The notes: generated from the letters alone by a model not told the origin. A DNA stretch of 64,000 nucleotides from Acidobacteriota bacterium (GCA_016713675.1 JADJOS010000001.1:2542001-2606000), one strand, 5' to 3'. Shown: positions 53,522 to 63,147, numbered from the stretch's first letter. A program made the numbers and translations.

Positions 53522-54642
53522 ATGGTAAACAGATCTATTCGGTTCGTATTTTGTATCGCAATGGCTTTTGCATGAGCTCGGCAGCGTTCGCACAGGAACG
53601 CCGCGTCGTCTCCGCAGCAGGTGATAAATACGTCATTTCCGCAAACGCCGGCGGCGTCAATTTCGTTGAAGGTTCGGTCACAGTCGCCCGAAAGGAAGGC
53701 CGCAGCGGTCTTCTGCTCAAGGGTGATCAGATCGAGATCGGCGATCGCGTTTCGACCGGAGCCGATGGCAAAGCTGAGATCCTTTTGAATCCCGGCTCAT
53801 ATGTGCGTCTTGGAACGAATACGACATTTGCCTTCAACACCACATTGCTTGATGACCTCAGATTACGAGTCGACAGCGGCAGTGCGATGTTCGAGGTGTT
53901 TGCGACCAATGAATTCAAGGTCACGGTCATTTTACCCAAAGGCAGCGTTACGCTCATCGACACCGGTATCTATCGTGTTGACGTTTCGCCTAACGGCACC
54001 TCGAAAGTTGCCGTTTGGGACGGCCGGGCAGAGATCCCCAATAGCACCTCAGCTTTGAAGAAAGGTCGGGCAGCCACGATCGGCCTCGGTTCCCCGGCGG
54101 TTGCGAAGTTCGACCGCGACGAAAAAGACGCTCTCGCCGTGTGGAGCAAACAGCGCGGCAAAATGCTAACCAAGGCGACCGCTTCGCTCAAGAATCAGTC
54201 CGTTCGCGATTCACTTATCAACTCGTACAACAGCGGACGCTGGGGCATTTTCGACGCGTTCGGCGTTTGGGTCTACAACGCTCAGTTCGGCGGACATTGT
54301 TTCTTGCCGTTCGGCCGCGGTTGGTATTCGCCTTATTGATATTGGTTTGGAAATAACATCTGGTGGTACGATCTGCCGACAGTGATCTATTATCCTGTTA
54401 CGCCCGCACCAAGTATTTACGGCACGAAAAACCGAACTCGTGAGAACGAGACCGGCGGCGGCAGTGGCGGCGGTGAATTCGTTCCGCCATTCGTTCGGGC
54501 TCAGGAAGGGATCAAGATGAACGATCCGGTGCGTGTGCCTTCGGATAATAATACCGACCGTTCGCCGGTGTTCTTTCCGTCGTCACCGCAAGTCGTGGTC
54601 GCGGCTCCGTCACCTACGGGAACAAAGACGAGAGACAACTAG
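53522..54642 (+). pseudogene. FecR-domain secreted protein, broken by frameshift and in-frame TGA
   Basis: The start ATG 53522 has AGGAG at about 53511-53515 and reads MVNRSIRFVFCIAMAFA, the front of a signal peptide, then hits TGA. One missing base near 53574 would join it to SSAAFAQERRVVSAAGDKY in the next frame, completing the signal peptide. That frame carries a FecR-like domain (VSTGADGKAEILLNPGSYV, VILPKGSVTLIDTGIY). It stops at TGA 54337-54339 between GRGWYSPY and YWFGNNIWWYDLPT, but remains open in the same frame to TAG 54640-54642. Two independent lesions suggest a pseudogene or poor assembly. Confidence 0.82.
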
Positions 54643-54664
54643 GCCGTGTAATTCGTAAAGTAAG

Positions 54665-54694
54665 AAGGCGGGAGACATCAGAGTCTCCCGCCTT
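54665..54694. terminator. Bidirectional terminator between fecR-like and CPBP genes
   Basis: A 12-bp perfect stem (AAGGCGGGAGAC with its complement) and a 6-base loop. Only short T runs follow on either side. Confidence 0.75.
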
Positions 54695-54696
54695 TC

Positions 54697-55557
54697 CTAT
54701 TTGAGAAACTGAACCAGAACCCCCGGATCAGGCGGCATATCGAGATCGCCGGACATCGTGCCCAATATCAGGAAGATCGACTGAATACCATTGAAAAGCG
54801 TATGCAGGATGATGCACGGAAGCAGGTTCTTAGACCAGACCCTCATTGCGGTTAGAATCAAACTAAGCAAACCAAGCAAAAAAATAGTTGAATAACTCGG
54901 GTAATACTGCGGAACGTGAACGATGGCAAACATAAGCGTCACGATCATAAATGCGCCTGAGACGCCGACCTTTCGTTGAAATGCGGAATAAAGGACACCT
55001 CGATAGATCACTTCTTCGACGATAGGGGCTGTGAAAGTTGCCAGAAAAGCGACGATATAAACGGCCGATCTCGAGGAACGCAGCATTCGGATCAGATCAT
55101 TTTCCTGTTCCGGCGAGATAGAGCCCACAACGACCGCGACCGCTGCGAAGGAGATCAATATCGCAGCGTAATGCCACCAAACCATGCCCCCGGATTTCCA
55201 GCCCAGAGTCTCTCTAAATGAATAGGTGCGAAATCGTGTTACCACCAGCCAGGCGATCAGCAGCGTCAAAATATGAGCGGGAATGATAGCTAAGATCTGC
55301 AATATGATCGCGGTCGGATCATTTTTTGCAAACTCGACCAGGGCCGGAGTTTCCGTGATCGGAGGCACCTGGGACATCGCATAGGGAAGCAAAAACAGCG
55401 ACGGAACCGTCACGATCAAGAAAACGCTCAGGATCCAGATTCCGACCGCGACCCAACTGTTCCACGGCGGGTTGTCAGGTGTCGGTCCAACGGCTTCGAA
55501 CTGCTTGTCGCGGGGATTCATTGGCTCATAGCCGAGATTCTGTTCGATATTTTCCAC
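54697..55557 (-). CDS. CPBP family intramembrane metalloprotease
   Basis: A 286-residue protein with about eight helices. The catalytic signature of the CAAX/Abi (CPBP) family is intact: EEVIYRGVLYSAFQRK near residue 178 (EExxxR), FAIVHVPQY with histidine near 215, and ILHTLFNGIQ near 250. These proteases cut or process membrane proteins or peptides, with roles in prenyl-protein processing and bacteriocin immunity; the target here is not deducible. Divergent from kdsB. Confidence 0.9.
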   Translation of the reverse strand: MENIEQNLGYEPMNPRDKQFEAVGPTPDNPPWNSWVAVGIWILSVFLIVTVPSLFLLPYAMSQVPPITETPALVEFAKNDPTAIILQILAIIPAHILTLLIAWLVVTRFRTYSFRETLGWKSGGMVWWHYAAILISFAAVAVVVGSISPEQENDLIRMLRSSRSAVYIVAFLATFTAPIVEEVIYRGVLYSAFQRKVGVSGAFMIVTLMFAIVHVPQYYPSYSTIFLLGLLSLILTAMRVWSKNLLPCIILHTLFNGIQSIFLILGTMSGDLDMPPDPGVLVQFLK

Positions 55558-55644
55558 GAGAGTGAGTTTAGCGAATCAAAGAATAAGTTCAAAATTCGTT
55601 TTCAATCTTGCTATTTGGCTCAAACATAGATAACCTAAAATCCC

Positions 55645-56454
55645 GTGGAGCAACACGGGAATTTCCAACATCAATTAGTGATCGCTATCATTCCGGCACG
55701 TTACGGTTCTACTCGTTTGCCCGGCAAGATGCTGCTCGATATTGTCGGCAAACCGTTGATCCTGCACACATTAGGGCAGGCATCGAGGGCTCGGAATGTC
55801 TCGCGGGTCATTGTCGCGACAGACGATAAGCGGATATTTGACGTTGTTACTATTAACGGCGGCGAGGCGCATATGACCTCGCCCGATCACCAATCAGGCA
55901 GCGACCGTCTCGCGGAGGTCGCGGAGACCCTTGCCGAAGGTTCGATCATTGTAAACATACAGGGCGACGAGCCGACAATTTCGCCGCGAACTATCGAGGC
56001 GGCAGTCGATGCGCTGATCAGCGACGAGAATGCCGACATGTCAACGACCTGCGAGACCATCGACAGTGTCGAAGAACTGATGAACGGCAATATCGTCAAG
56101 GTCGTCACCGGCGACGCCGGCTATGCGGTCTATTTTTCGCGTTCGCCGATACCATATCCTCGTGACGCGGCGTTAAAATATGATGGTCCGGACAGGGCCT
56201 TGCGGGAAGACACCGACCTCTTATCATTGTTTCGAAAACATACGGGCCTCTATGCATATCGCCGTGAGTTCTTGCTCGAGTTTGCAAAAATGCCGCAAAC
56301 CAAGCTTGAGAAGATCGAGATGCTCGAACAATTACGGGCCCTGGAAAACGGGGCCAAGATCAGGGTCGTTGAAGTGGATGAACCGTCGATCGGTGTTGAT
56401 ACGCAGGACGATCTGGAGCAGGTTCGAGCAATCGTTGGTCGAACATCGATCTGA
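55645..56454 (+). CDS. kdsB: 3-deoxy-manno-octulosonate cytidylyltransferase
   Basis: A 269-residue enzyme activating Kdo with CTP for lipopolysaccharide. GTG 55645 is used; GTG 55678, just before VIAIIPARYGSTRLPGK, is an equally reasonable start. Substrate-binding IPARYGSTRLPGK, SPDHQSGSDRLAEVA near 85 and NIQGDEPTI near 108 are intact. It opens a cluster with pyrG (CTP source), kdsA and kdsC. A near-palindrome at 56451-56476 follows its stop. Confidence 0.95.
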   Translation: MEQHGNFQHQLVIAIIPARYGSTRLPGKMLLDIVGKPLILHTLGQASRARNVSRVIVATDDKRIFDVVTINGGEAHMTSPDHQSGSDRLAEVAETLAEGSIIVNIQGDEPTISPRTIEAAVDALISDENADMSTTCETIDSVEELMNGNIVKVVTGDAGYAVYFSRSPIPYPRDAALKYDGPDRALREDTDLLSLFRKHTGLYAYRREFLLEFAKMPQTKLEKIEMLEQLRALENGAKIRVVEVDEPSIGVDTQDDLEQVRAIVGRTSI

Positions 56455-56504
56455 AATCTCAAATTTGAAATTTCAGGTGTATTAAGGTCTAAAGCGAGGA
56501 TTTC

Positions 56505-56786
56505 ATGGGTGACTGGATCGGTTTAAGTTTTTTTCTTTTGCTCGCGGTCGGAGCTATAGTCGCACTCAGGGCGCTTAGCAAACCGCGAATAAGCACGTCG
56601 GATGAATTCGAGCGAAATGCGGCAGAGGCAACGACGGCACTCGGAGCATCAATGAACGCCTTGCAGGAACTGATGGATCCGGCCGAAGCAAAGAAGCGGG
56701 AAGTGATAACGCAGATGAAGGAAGGGAACTTCCAAAAGAAGAAGAGGGAAGGCAAGGCCGAAGGGGATGACGAACATTATGACTAA
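56505..56786 (+). CDS. Small single-helix membrane protein between kdsB and pyrG
   Basis: A 93-residue protein with one N-terminal helix (GLSFFLLLAVGAIVALRAL) and a charged alpha-helical tail with KKKREGKAEGDDE near the end. It overlaps the start of pyrG by 8 bases, a sign of coupled expression. No known domain. Possibly an envelope-associated accessory of the Kdo cluster; not proven. Confidence 0.65.
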   Translation: MGDWIGLSFFLLLAVGAIVALRALSKPRISTSDEFERNAAEATTALGASMNALQELMDPAEAKKREVITQMKEGNFQKKKREGKAEGDDEHYD

Positions 56787-58497
56787 ATACATTTTCGTAA
56801 CGGGCGGTGTGGTTTCGAGTTTGGGTAAAGGGCTGGCGGCGAGTTCGATCGGGTGCTTGCTCGAGGCTCGGGGGCTGACGGTGCAGATGATGAAGCTTGA
56901 CCCGTATATTAATGTCGATCCGGGCACGATGTCGCCTTTTCAGCACGGTGAGGTCTATGTCACCGACGACGGAGCCGAGACCGATCTCGACCTTGGCCAT
57001 TACGAGCGGTTCACGCACGCTAAACTCTCGCAGGCAAACAATTGGACCAGCGGCCGTATCTATCTATCGGTGATCGAAAAAGAACGCCGCGGCGATTATC
57101 TCGGCAAGACGATCCAGGTCATTCCGCATATCACGGACGAGATCAAAATGGCCGTTCGTAAAGTCGCTGAAATGCACGAGCCCGACATCCTGATCGTTGA
57201 GATCGGCGGGACCGTCGGTGACATTGAGTCGCTGCCGTTCATGGAAGCGATCCGCCAAATGGGCAATGAAGAGGGCCGCAACAACGCGATATTTATCCAT
57301 GTGACGCTCGTTCCATACATCGCCGCAGCCGGGGAGCTCAAGACCAAACCGACACAGCACAGCGTTCGCGAACTCCGCGAGATCGGTATCTCGCCGGACA
57401 TTCTGCTCTGCCGCTCCGATCGGCCGCTGCCGGCGGATCTGCGTAAGAAGATCGGCCTGTTCTGTAACGTCCAGGAGAATGCAGTTATCTCAGCGCTCGA
57501 TGTGCCGTCCATCTATGAGGTGCCGCTCGCATTTCATGAGCAGGCACTCGACGATCTGATCGTCGCGAATCTGCATCTGACCGAGCAATTTCCGCACGCC
57601 GATCTGACAAAGTGGCGCGAACTCGTTTCGACGATCAAAGACCCGAGCGGCGGTGCGGTCAAGATCGCTATCGTCGGCAAATATGTCGAACTCGAGGACA
57701 GCTATAAATCGCTCCGCGAGGCACTGACGCACGCCGGCGTCGCCAACAATCTGCGAGTAAACGTCAATTGGATCGAATCGGAAAACCTGATGAAGGAAGG
57801 TTACGAGAACGAGCTGCAGGATTTTGACGCGATCCTTGTGCCCGGCGGATTTGGCAAACGCGGCATCGGCGGGATGCTTAGGGCGATAAAATACGCCCGC
57901 AAATCGGGGACGCCGTATTTCGGTATTTGTTTGGGAATGCAGACGGCGTGCATCGAGTTTGCCCGCAGTGTGTGTGGTCTTCGCGATGCTGATTCGACCG
58001 AATTTAACGAGGAAACTCCTTTCCCGATAATCTTCAAACTCCGCGACCTTGTTGACGTCGAAGAACTCGGCGGCACAATGCGTCTGGGCGAATGGGCATG
58101 CCGGCTAAAAGATGGTTCGCTGGCTCAGTCGATCTATCACGGAGCGACAGAGATCGGCGAACGGCATCGTCATCGTTACGAATTCAATCCCGAGTACCGC
58201 GACGCTCTCGAACGAGAAGGCCTTGTTTTCAGCGGTGTTTCACCGGACGGCAAGTTCGTCGAAATGGTCGAATTGCCGCGCGAGACGCATCCGTATTTTG
58301 TTGCGTGCCAGTTTCATCCTGAATATAAATCAAAACCGCTAGATGCACATCCGCTGTTTGTCTCGTTTGTCGAAGCTGCCTGGCAGAATCGGCTTCGCAG
58401 CGAAAATCTCGAACACGATGTGACCAGCGACGCAGCGGTCGAAATGCCCGAACGCTCTGAGGTGGATACGGAGGAATTCGAGGCGGAGAACGGATAG
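56779..58497 (+). CDS. pyrG: CTP synthase
   Basis: A 572-residue enzyme amidating UTP to CTP. Start ATG 56779 (MTKYIFVTGGVVSSLGKGL) is preferred to 56767. The N-terminal synthetase domain has LDPYINVDPGTMSPFQHGEV and the glutaminase domain has VPGGFGKRGIGGM, catalytic Cys in YFGICLGMQTA near residue 380 and CQFHPEYKSKP near 515. Supplies CTP to KdsB encoded upstream. Confidence 0.97.
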   Translation: MTKYIFVTGGVVSSLGKGLAASSIGCLLEARGLTVQMMKLDPYINVDPGTMSPFQHGEVYVTDDGAETDLDLGHYERFTHAKLSQANNWTSGRIYLSVIEKERRGDYLGKTIQVIPHITDEIKMAVRKVAEMHEPDILIVEIGGTVGDIESLPFMEAIRQMGNEEGRNNAIFIHVTLVPYIAAAGELKTKPTQHSVRELREIGISPDILLCRSDRPLPADLRKKIGLFCNVQENAVISALDVPSIYEVPLAFHEQALDDLIVANLHLTEQFPHADLTKWRELVSTIKDPSGGAVKIAIVGKYVELEDSYKSLREALTHAGVANNLRVNVNWIESENLMKEGYENELQDFDAILVPGGFGKRGIGGMLRAIKYARKSGTPYFGICLGMQTACIEFARSVCGLRDADSTEFNEETPFPIIFKLRDLVDVEELGGTMRLGEWACRLKDGSLAQSIYHGATEIGERHRHRYEFNPEYRDALEREGLVFSGVSPDGKFVEMVELPRETHPYFVACQFHPEYKSKPLDAHPLFVSFVEAAWQNRLRSENLEHDVTSDAAVEMPERSEVDTEEFEAENG

Positions 58498-58515
58498 TCT
58501 GATCAGAACGGGAAT

Positions 58516-59322
58516 ATGAGAAATGCAGTCAGTGCATTTGTTTTATTGATGTCGCTCAGTCTGAACACATTCGGGCACGAATACTGGCTCGAATGTGACA
58601 ATTTCTTTCTGCGCGTCAATGAAAGCACAGATCTGCGGCTGTTTGTCGGTTTGGCGTTAAAGAAGGATGCGGAAAAGCCCTACGAGGCCGCCAAGACAGA
58701 TTCGTTTCAGATGTTTTCGGGAGGCGAGAGCTTTGATGTGCGGCCGCTAGCCGAGGATCAAAGATCGCCGGTCCTTAAATTTGCTTCCGATCGCTCGGCA
58801 ACGTATTTAGTATCGATGGAGCGAAACCCGTCATATATTAAACTGGACGCCGCCAAATTCGAAGATTATCTCCGCGAAGACGGTATGGAATACGTCATCG
58901 CCGAACGCAAACGGCTCGGCGAATCTGCAAAAGAAGGCCGCGAGCGGTATTCGCGGTACATAAAAACGCTGATACAGGTCGGCGACAGCCGCACCGGTTC
59001 TGCCAAAACACGTGTCGGATCAAGGATCGAGATCGTCCCGCTCGAAAATCCGTATTCCAAGAAGGTCGGCGACGATCTGAAGCTGCAGGTCTATTTCTCG
59101 GGTTTTCCGCTCGCCGAACGGGCCGTTTATGCCGACAACCGCGATGGCGAAAATTACTCATCCCGGAAATTCACCACCGACAAAGATGGCAAATTCACGA
59201 TAAAGCTAACGAATAAAGGCGTCTGGCTCATTCGCCTTGTTCATATGCAGCGGTGTTCCCGGAACTGCTCAAATGCCGATTGGGAAAGCTTCTGGGGCAC
59301 TTTGAGTTTTGGTTTGAAATAA
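58516..59322 (+). CDS. Secreted DUF4198-type protein
   Basis: A 268-residue protein with signal peptide (AVSAFVLLMSLSLNTFG) directly followed by HEYWLECDNFFLR, the His-containing mature N-terminus typical of DUF4198 proteins, which are linked to nickel or cobalt handling in some bacteria. A C-terminal beta-sandwich (AVYADNRDGENYSSRKF, FTIKLTNKGVWLIRLVHM) fits. Metal use cannot be confirmed, and no uptake genes are adjacent. Confidence 0.8.
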   Translation: MRNAVSAFVLLMSLSLNTFGHEYWLECDNFFLRVNESTDLRLFVGLALKKDAEKPYEAAKTDSFQMFSGGESFDVRPLAEDQRSPVLKFASDRSATYLVSMERNPSYIKLDAAKFEDYLREDGMEYVIAERKRLGESAKEGRERYSRYIKTLIQVGDSRTGSAKTRVGSRIEIVPLENPYSKKVGDDLKLQVYFSGFPLAERAVYADNRDGENYSSRKFTTDKDGKFTIKLTNKGVWLIRLVHMQRCSRNCSNADWESFWGTLSFGLK

Positions 59323-59420
59323 GACAATTGAGATCCAGCGACTGATAAGACACAGATAGATACGGATTTTGGATTGATTTTATCTGTGCTAATCTGAGTG
59401 CAACTGTGGTTTCGTATAAT

Positions 59421-60236
59421 ATGCAGGTATTTGATGTAAGTAATGTGCGATTCGGCGACGGGCGGCTGGCTTTTATTCTGGGGCCATGTGTGGTCGAGTC
59501 GGCTAAGCACGCGTTGTTTATGGCGCAGGAGATCAAGGACATTTGTACGAATGTCGGCGTCGATCTTGTCTATAAATCTTCGTTTGATAAGGCGAACCGG
59601 AGTTCGATCGAGAGTTTTCGGGGCGGCGGGATGGAGTTTGGGCTTGAAGTGTTGGCTCAGGTGAGGCACGAGGTCGAGGTTCCGGTGATTACCGATGTCC
59701 ATGAACCGTGGCAGTGTGAAAAGGCCGCCGAGGTCGTCGACATGCTGCAGATCCCGGCGTTTTTGTGTCGTCAGACCGATCTGCTTGTGGCGGCAGCTAA
59801 AACAGAAAAGGCTGTAAATGTTAAAAAAGGTCAGTTTCTCGCTCCGTGGGACTGTAAGAATATCGTTGATAAACTGAACGAAGCCGGCTGTGAAAAGATA
59901 CTGCTCACCGAACGCGGAGCGAGTTTCGGTTATAATAATTTGGTCGTTGATCTCCGATCTTTTCCGATAATGCGTGGGTTTGGCGTACCGGTGGTCTTCG
60001 ACGTGACGCACTCGCTGCAATTGCCGGGCGGACTTGGCAAGGCAACCGACGGGCAAGGGCAATACATCGAAAACTTTGCTCGTGCGGGTGTTGCCTGCGG
60101 AGTTGATGCCGTTTTTATGGAAGTCCATGACAACCCGTCAAAGGCTCCGAGCGACGGCCCAAACCAATTGCCGCTCAGCCGGCTCGAGGATCTCTTAATG
60201 AAACTCGTACAGATCCATGACATCACGAATTCGTAG
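59421..60236 (+). CDS. kdsA: 3-deoxy-8-phosphooctulonate synthase
   Basis: A 271-residue enzyme joining phosphoenolpyruvate and arabinose 5-phosphate into Kdo 8-phosphate. ATG 59421 is preferred to a GTG at 59406. FILGPCVVESAKHALFMAQ near residue 20, KSSFDKANRSSIESFRG near 53 and PITDVHEPWQ-type VITDVHEPWQCEKAAEVV near 90 are present. The upstream spacer has inverted CACAGATA/TATCTGTG at 59351-59388, a common spacer motif with no assigned role. Confidence 0.95.
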   Translation: MQVFDVSNVRFGDGRLAFILGPCVVESAKHALFMAQEIKDICTNVGVDLVYKSSFDKANRSSIESFRGGGMEFGLEVLAQVRHEVEVPVITDVHEPWQCEKAAEVVDMLQIPAFLCRQTDLLVAAAKTEKAVNVKKGQFLAPWDCKNIVDKLNEAGCEKILLTERGASFGYNNLVVDLRSFPIMRGFGVPVVFDVTHSLQLPGGLGKATDGQGQYIENFARAGVACGVDAVFMEVHDNPSKAPSDGPNQLPLSRLEDLLMKLVQIHDITNS

Positions 60237-60252
60237 TTTTCAAGTATAAAGA

Positions 60253-62511
60253 ATGAACAAATTTCGACTAATTGCCGGTTTCGCCGCTATTTTGCTTTCT
60301 TCGATCATTGGAGCTGCTCAGGATGAGACGCGTTCCGCGGCTACATGGTCGGTGCAGAAATACGATATACAGGCGACATTGCCGGCAGCTGCTAGCGATC
60401 GATCCCTTACATCTAAAACAGTGTTGACGCTCAAAAATGTTTCCGGCAAGCCAGCGTCGACCTTAACACTCAGAATCAGCACGTTGGCCGCTGTGTCGGA
60501 GATCAGGATCAACGAGTCGGTGGTTGAGTTTTCCAGATCCGAGTCGACGATCACTCCGGGCACCAGCTTGCAGCGATGTGTCGTGCGTATTCCTGCGGTA
60601 TCCGCCGGTGGTATTATCACCGCAGTTGTCGATTATAAGCTGACCCTCAAGGACAATTCCGGGCTGAATACGATCTCTCCAACTGCTTCACACTTTTTGC
60701 CGCTTTCATTTTGGTATCCAACGCCGAATAGTTGGTTTTCTGGTGCAGGAGCAGATAATGCGACTGTCCGCGTTAAGGTGAATGCGGCGAGCGGCGTTTC
60801 GTACGTAGGATCAGGAGTTGAGGCAGGCGGAGTGTTCGAGCAGAAGTTTGGTACACAGCCTTTTTTCGCGACAGGGAACTGGGACGTGTCGAATGTGAAC
60901 GGAGTTGCGATATATGCACCCAAAGGTACGTCCGCGGATGGCCAGAAGCGGGCAGCAGAGATGGCTTCGATCCTAACCGAAGCCCGGACGTTCGCGACCG
61001 CCTATTTAGGGAACGCACCCGATGTGCCGCTGCGAATCGTTGCCGCTCGTAGAGGTGCAGGATTTTCAAGTGCCGGGACGGTGCTCGTCGATGAGTCCGT
61101 TTTTCGCCGGTCAAAAGTCGATTCTCTGACGACAATGAATCTCGTGGAATCGGCGGTGCGCACTTGGATCGGAGGTTCGATCACAGCGACAGGTGATGGT
61201 TATGGCATTATTCGTGAAGGACTGACTCGTCACATCGCAACCGAATTTATCGAGAGCAAATTCGGCAAAGACGTCGCCGACGTAGAAAGGCTGCGGCAGC
61301 GGACCGCTTATTCAGCGATCTCAAAACGCGACGCACCGATGAGCCGGACCTCGCCGCTTGACGATTTCTACTATCCTGAGGTTGCAAACAAAGGTGCGAT
61401 GGCATGGAGGTTGTTGGAAAAGCGTGTCGGAACCGCTGAGTTTTCTAAGGCATTGAAATCGAATGCACAGGATGGCGATCTCCTTATTTTTGAGATGAGG
61501 AACGCATTTTCGGCCCACAAGGATCTCGTCGAATATCTATTTGACCAAGTCACCGAAATGAATCTGCTCGTTGGTTTGCCGCAGATCTCCGGCGGCGAGG
61601 CCAGAATTGCCTTAAGAAACACCGGCAGCATCGATGCCACCGTAAATGTGAGGGCAACGCTCAAGACAGGGCCTCCGATGGACGCTTCGTCAACAGTAAA
61701 GTCGCTGAGCTTTGGCGAAGTAGTATTCAAGACCAACAGCCCAATTTTGAGGGTCGAGATAGATACGGAAAAATTGTACCCGCAGATCGAATACTCTGAC
61801 GACATCGCTCCGCGTGAATCGACCGACAGCGACCCAGTCCTCGCGGTCAAGAGGTTATTTGATAAACAGGATTACGCTGCGGCCGAAGGGATGGCGCGTG
61901 TGGTCCTACGCGATCTGCCGCGGCTCGATGAAGTACGCATTCTTCTGGGCAGGGCATTGCTGGCATTAAATCGCAATGCCGAGGCGGAAAGGGAATTCAG
62001 AGCCGTACTCGACGAACGGTCGCCGACGTCCCGCAGTATCGGATGGGCAAATGTCGGGCTTGCGCAGGTGTCGTCTGCAGCCAATCAAAACGACGCCGCG
62101 GCAAAATACGCTGAGACTGCGATCGTCGCCGATGCCGATTACGGGGCTTCGTTTGCAGCACGTAATCTGCGGAATAAGATCGGTGATTTGCCTGCAGTTG
62201 ACGCAGGTGTAAAGGCATTCTTTACCGATTTCGACCGTGCCGCGGCCTCTAATCGCAAGGCCGATCTGGAAGCATTGTTCATCCCCGGCGAGGCTGCCAA
62301 GTTTGTCAGCGGCATTTCAGGATCGACCGAGCAGTGGCAAACGCAGGTCCGAGGCGTCGATCGCCTTGATCCTAACAACGTCCTGGTCGAAACCTCGTTG
62401 AATATTAAATTGCTGACGAAGGATTCCGAATCCGGGACCGCCGTCTATCGACTGATCAAGATCGGCTCAGGATGGAAGATCGCTGCGGTCGAGATGTTTG
62501 AGGTTCGATAA
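60253..62511 (+). CDS. Secreted M1-peptidase-like protein without zinc motif, fused to TPR and NTF2-like domains
   Basis: A 752-residue protein with signal peptide (residues 1-22). Residues about 30-200 resemble the N-terminal beta-domain of M1 aminopeptidases. Where HExxHxW should occur near residue 298, the text is LVESAVRTWIGGS, and GIIREGLTRHIATEFIESKF follows with the downstream glutamate region, so zinc ligands are missing. After a beta domain, residues about 540-650 hold TPR-like repeats and about 660-752 an NTF2/SnoaL-like domain. Likely a binding or scaffold protein in the periplasm. Confidence 0.78.
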   Translation: MNKFRLIAGFAAILLSSIIGAAQDETRSAATWSVQKYDIQATLPAAASDRSLTSKTVLTLKNVSGKPASTLTLRISTLAAVSEIRINESVVEFSRSESTITPGTSLQRCVVRIPAVSAGGIITAVVDYKLTLKDNSGLNTISPTASHFLPLSFWYPTPNSWFSGAGADNATVRVKVNAASGVSYVGSGVEAGGVFEQKFGTQPFFATGNWDVSNVNGVAIYAPKGTSADGQKRAAEMASILTEARTFATAYLGNAPDVPLRIVAARRGAGFSSAGTVLVDESVFRRSKVDSLTTMNLVESAVRTWIGGSITATGDGYGIIREGLTRHIATEFIESKFGKDVADVERLRQRTAYSAISKRDAPMSRTSPLDDFYYPEVANKGAMAWRLLEKRVGTAEFSKALKSNAQDGDLLIFEMRNAFSAHKDLVEYLFDQVTEMNLLVGLPQISGGEARIALRNTGSIDATVNVRATLKTGPPMDASSTVKSLSFGEVVFKTNSPILRVEIDTEKLYPQIEYSDDIAPRESTDSDPVLAVKRLFDKQDYAAAEGMARVVLRDLPRLDEVRILLGRALLALNRNAEAEREFRAVLDERSPTSRSIGWANVGLAQVSSAANQNDAAAKYAETAIVADADYGASFAARNLRNKIGDLPAVDAGVKAFFTDFDRAAASNRKADLEALFIPGEAAKFVSGISGSTEQWQTQVRGVDRLDPNNVLVETSLNIKLLTKDSESGTAVYRLIKIGSGWKIAAVEMFEVR

Positions 62512-62516
62512 CACAA

Positions 62517-63026
62517 ATGACTGTCCAAAAAACTGAAGGCCTGATCGATCGTACAAAAGCGGTAACACTGTTATTAATGGACTGTGACGGCGTCCTGACA
62601 GACGGGCGGCTCTATTTTGGATCGACAGGCGAAGAACTCAAGGTATTTCATGCCCGTGACGGCGAAGGGATCGTCGCGTGGATCAAAGCCGGTTTTCGCT
62701 CTGGCATAATATCGGGCCGGAATTCACCGATCGTTGAAATGCGTGCTAAACAGCTCGGCATCGAATTCGTAAAACAGGGCCGCAAAGACAAAGCCGCCGC
62801 TCTCGCGGAGATATTGGCTGAATCCGGAGCCTCGTCCGAAGAAACCGCATTCATCGGCGACGATACTCCCGACATTCAGGTTTTCGAACGAGTCGGATTT
62901 TCCGCCGCGGTTCACGATGCCCACGAAACCGTCCGGCTAAACGCCGACTACGTGACCGACATAGACGGCGGACGCGGTGCGGTTCGCGAAGTGATCGATC
63001 TGCTCCTGGAAGCGAAAGATCGTTGA
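62517..63026 (+). CDS. kdsC: 3-deoxy-D-manno-octulosonate 8-phosphate phosphatase
   Basis: A 169-residue HAD-superfamily phosphatase, third step of Kdo synthesis. LLLMDCDGVLTDGRLYFGS near residue 17 holds the nucleophile aspartate, GIISGRNSPIVE near 62 and FIGDDTPDIQVFERVGFSAA near 115 the remaining motifs. No extra cap domain, as expected for the KdsC C0 type that works as a tetramer. It completes the Kdo set with kdsA and kdsB. Confidence 0.94.
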   Translation: MTVQKTEGLIDRTKAVTLLLMDCDGVLTDGRLYFGSTGEELKVFHARDGEGIVAWIKAGFRSGIISGRNSPIVEMRAKQLGIEFVKQGRKDKAAALAEILAESGASSEETAFIGDDTPDIQVFERVGFSAAVHDAHETVRLNADYVTDIDGGRGAVREVIDLLLEAKDR

Positions 63027-63062
63027 AACTTGAGTGCAAATTCTGATATCATTCCCGCAAAT

Positions 63063-63137
63063 GCGGGCGTAACTCAATGGTAGAGTGTCAGCTTCCCAAG
63101 CTGAAAGTTGCGAGTTCGAGCCTCGTCGCCCGCTCCA
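63063..63137 (+). tRNA. tRNA-Gly (anticodon CCC)
   Basis: A full cloverleaf of 75 bases including encoded CCA: acceptor stem GCGGGCG/CGCCCGC, D arm ACTC-AATGGTA-GAGT, anticodon stem TCAGC/GCTGA around the loop TTCCCAA giving anticodon CCC, variable loop AAGTT, and T arm GCGAG-TTCGAGC-CTCGT. It reads GGG codons. Confidence 0.95.
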
Positions 63138-63147
63138 TTGGTATTTC

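Noticed and set aside
54337..54339. TGA recoded as selenocysteine or tryptophan
   Set aside because: The same gene has a frameshift near its start, so degradation or error is simpler; no SECIS-like structure was noticed.
59351..59388. Operator made of CACAGATA and TATCTGTG upstream of kdsA
   Set aside because: The arms are short and far apart, and similar strings are common spacer sequence, so no regulatory role is claimed.
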